Source: an uncultured Collinsella sp. (lineage in GTDB: Bacteria; Actinomycetota; Coriobacteriia; Coriobacteriales; Coriobacteriaceae). From it: 6,277 nucleotides of DNA. Numbering within the stretch: the first letter of the stretch is position 1; every line of letters starts with the position of its first letter. The DNA lies in NCBI GenBank assembly GCA_900556365.1, contig USOG01000086.1, positions 1 through 6,277 on the forward strand. The letters are read 5' to 3'. This document shows positions 5,129 to 6,277 of the stretch, one piece after another. The notes under the pieces were generated by a model, which saw nothing but the letters and a program-made list of their open reading frames with translations, had not been told where the DNA came from and made no database searches. The position numbers and the translations under genes are program-made.

Positions 5129-6277
5129 TTACTGCTGCTTTGGCATCAGCGGATTTTCGCGCGTGAGGAGATTCATAAACTCCTCGCCCGTGATCGTCTC
5201 CTTCTTGTACAGATAACGAGCCAGCTCGTGGAGCTTGAACTTGTTCTCCTTCAGGATCTGCAGAGCGCGGTCGTGCGCATCCTCGATCAGCTTGGCGACA
5301 ATCGCGTCCACGCGCTCGGCCGTACCGGGGGCGCAGGTGAGCGACGTGTCCTGATTGAGATACGCGTTCTGCACGGTACCGAGCGCCATCATGCCAAACT
5401 CGTCGGACATACCAAAGCGCGTCACCATATTACGGGCGAGCTTGGTAGCCTGCTCGATATCGTTGGCGGCGCCGGTCGTCATCTCTCCAAAGATGAGCTC
5501 CTCGGCTGCGCGGCCACCGCAATAGACAGCGAGCTTGTCCAAGACCTCCTGGCGCGTCGTCAGGAAGCGCTCGTCCTCCTCGACCTGCATGGTATAACCA
5601 AGAGCACCGCTCGTGCGCGGCACGATGGTGATCTTCGTGACCGGCGCAGAGCCCTTCTGGCGAGCGGCAACGATGGCATGGCCGATCTCGTGATAAGAAA
5701 CGACCTGCTTCTCGTGGTCGGACAGCACCGTGGACTTACGCTGTTGGCCGGCAATGACGACCTCCACCGACTCCTCGAAGTCGTCCTGGGTTGCACGCTT
5801 GCGACCCTCGCGAACGGCGCGCAGGGCGCCCTCGTTGATGATATTGGCCAGGTCGGCGCCCGAGGCACCGGGCGTGGCGCGGGCAATCGCGGTCAGGTCG
5901 ATCGGCGGCTCGGTCTTCACGCTCTTGGCATGCAGCTCGAGGATGTTCTTGCGGCCGGTCAGATCGGGCAGCTCGACGGGGATGCGGCGGTCAAAACGAC
6001 CGGGGCGCAGTAGAGCGGGATCGAGACTGTCGGGGCGGTTGGTTGCGGCAAGGACAACGATACCCTTGTGGTTATCGAAGCCATCCATCTCGGTCAGCAA
6101 CTGATTGAGCGTCTGCTCGCGCTCGTCGTTGCCGCTAAAGCCGCCGCCATCGCGCTTCTTACCGATGGTATCGATCTCATCGATAAAGACGATACACGGT
6201 GCCTTTTCCTTGGCCTGCTTAAACAGGTCACGAACCTTAGCAGCGCCGCGACCGACAAACATCTCAACGAACTCAGA
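5129..6277 (-). CDS. ftsH: ATP-dependent zinc metalloprotease FtsH (C-terminal part)
   Basis: FtsH is a membrane-anchored AAA+ hexamer that unfolds and degrades membrane and regulatory proteins. Only the last 382 residues are in the window; the N-terminal membrane segments and Walker A lie beyond the right edge, and the frame is open to the last base. The visible part starts at the pore-loop region FVEMFVG. It then shows Walker B IVFIDEID (residues 29-36), the second region of homology [21 protein letters not shown] with arginine fingers Arg91 and Arg94, and the zinc motif HEIGH (196-200). Asp273 in [11 protein letters not shown] is the third zinc ligand. HEIGH is a mild variant of the common HEAGH, and [11 protein letters not shown] replaces the more usual GVGASRVRDLF; all catalytic residues are kept. 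The short C-terminal tail ends in MPKQQ with a TAA stop and is followed by a 15-bp terminator. The gene looks intact as far as it is visible. Confidence 0.97.
   Translation of the reverse strand, partial: SEFVEMFVGRGAAKVRDLFKQAKEKAPCIVFIDEIDTIGKKRDGGGFSGNDEREQTLNQLLTEMDGFDNHKGIVVLAATNRPDSLDPALLRPGRFDRRIPVELPDLTGRKNILELHAKSVKTEPPIDLTAIARATPGASGADLANIINEGALRAVREGRKRATQDDFEESVEVVIAGQQRKSTVLSDHEKQVVSYHEIGHAIVAARQKGSAPVTKITIVPRTSGALGYTMQVEEDERFLTTRQEVLDKLAVYCGGRAAEELIFGEMTTGAANDIEQATKLARNMVTRFGMSDEFGMMALGTVQNAYLNQDTSLTCAPGTAERVDAIVAKLIEDAHDRALQILKENKFKLHELARYLYKKETITGEEFMNLLTRENPLMPKQQ

Overview
The window looks like chromosomal DNA from a GC-rich, gut-type actinobacterium, most plausibly a coriobacterium such as Collinsella. 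The reasons are GC-rich third codon positions, strong AAGG/GGAGG ribosome sites, a transcriptional T-box in front of ileS, and the style of the four proteins. The genus is an inference from sequence character, not from a search.

Layout, left to right. Bases 1-177 are a non-coding, palindrome-rich tail behind ileS, with three hairpins. Bases 178-2979 (minus) hold a complete isoleucyl-tRNA synthetase gene, ileS, with a GTG start. Bases 3023-3330 (minus) are its leader: a full T-box riboswitch with an AUC (isoleucine) specifier, an antiterminator and an intrinsic terminator, preceded by an extended -10 promoter. Bases 3331-3466 are a divergent spacer. It holds two adjacent palindromes and an inverted repeat that covers the Shine-Dalgarno of the next gene. 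Bases 3467-4549 (plus) encode a GldA/HcxA-like metal-dependent alcohol dehydrogenase, followed by a strong terminator. Bases 4598-5053 (minus) encode a small DUF523 (TudS-like) Fe-S protein. Bases 5071-5109 are a 15-bp perfect terminator hairpin behind ftsH. Bases 5129-6277 (minus) are the C-terminal 382 residues of the membrane protease FtsH, whose start lies beyond the right edge.

The genes do not form one pathway. ileS is a self-contained unit controlled by uncharged tRNA-Ile. The dehydrogenase is a single-gene unit read divergently from it and ends at a terminator that also lies at the end of the DUF523 gene. The DUF523 gene follows ftsH on the same strand, but a terminator lies between them, so it is transcribed either by read-through or from a promoter of its own.

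I see no mobile element, CRISPR array, tRNA or rRNA, and no clearly new multi-gene system. The most interesting material is regulatory RNA: a second terminator-like hairpin nested in the T-box antiterminator loop, a departure from consensus in the T-box bulge, and a possible SD-masking switch in front of the dehydrogenase.
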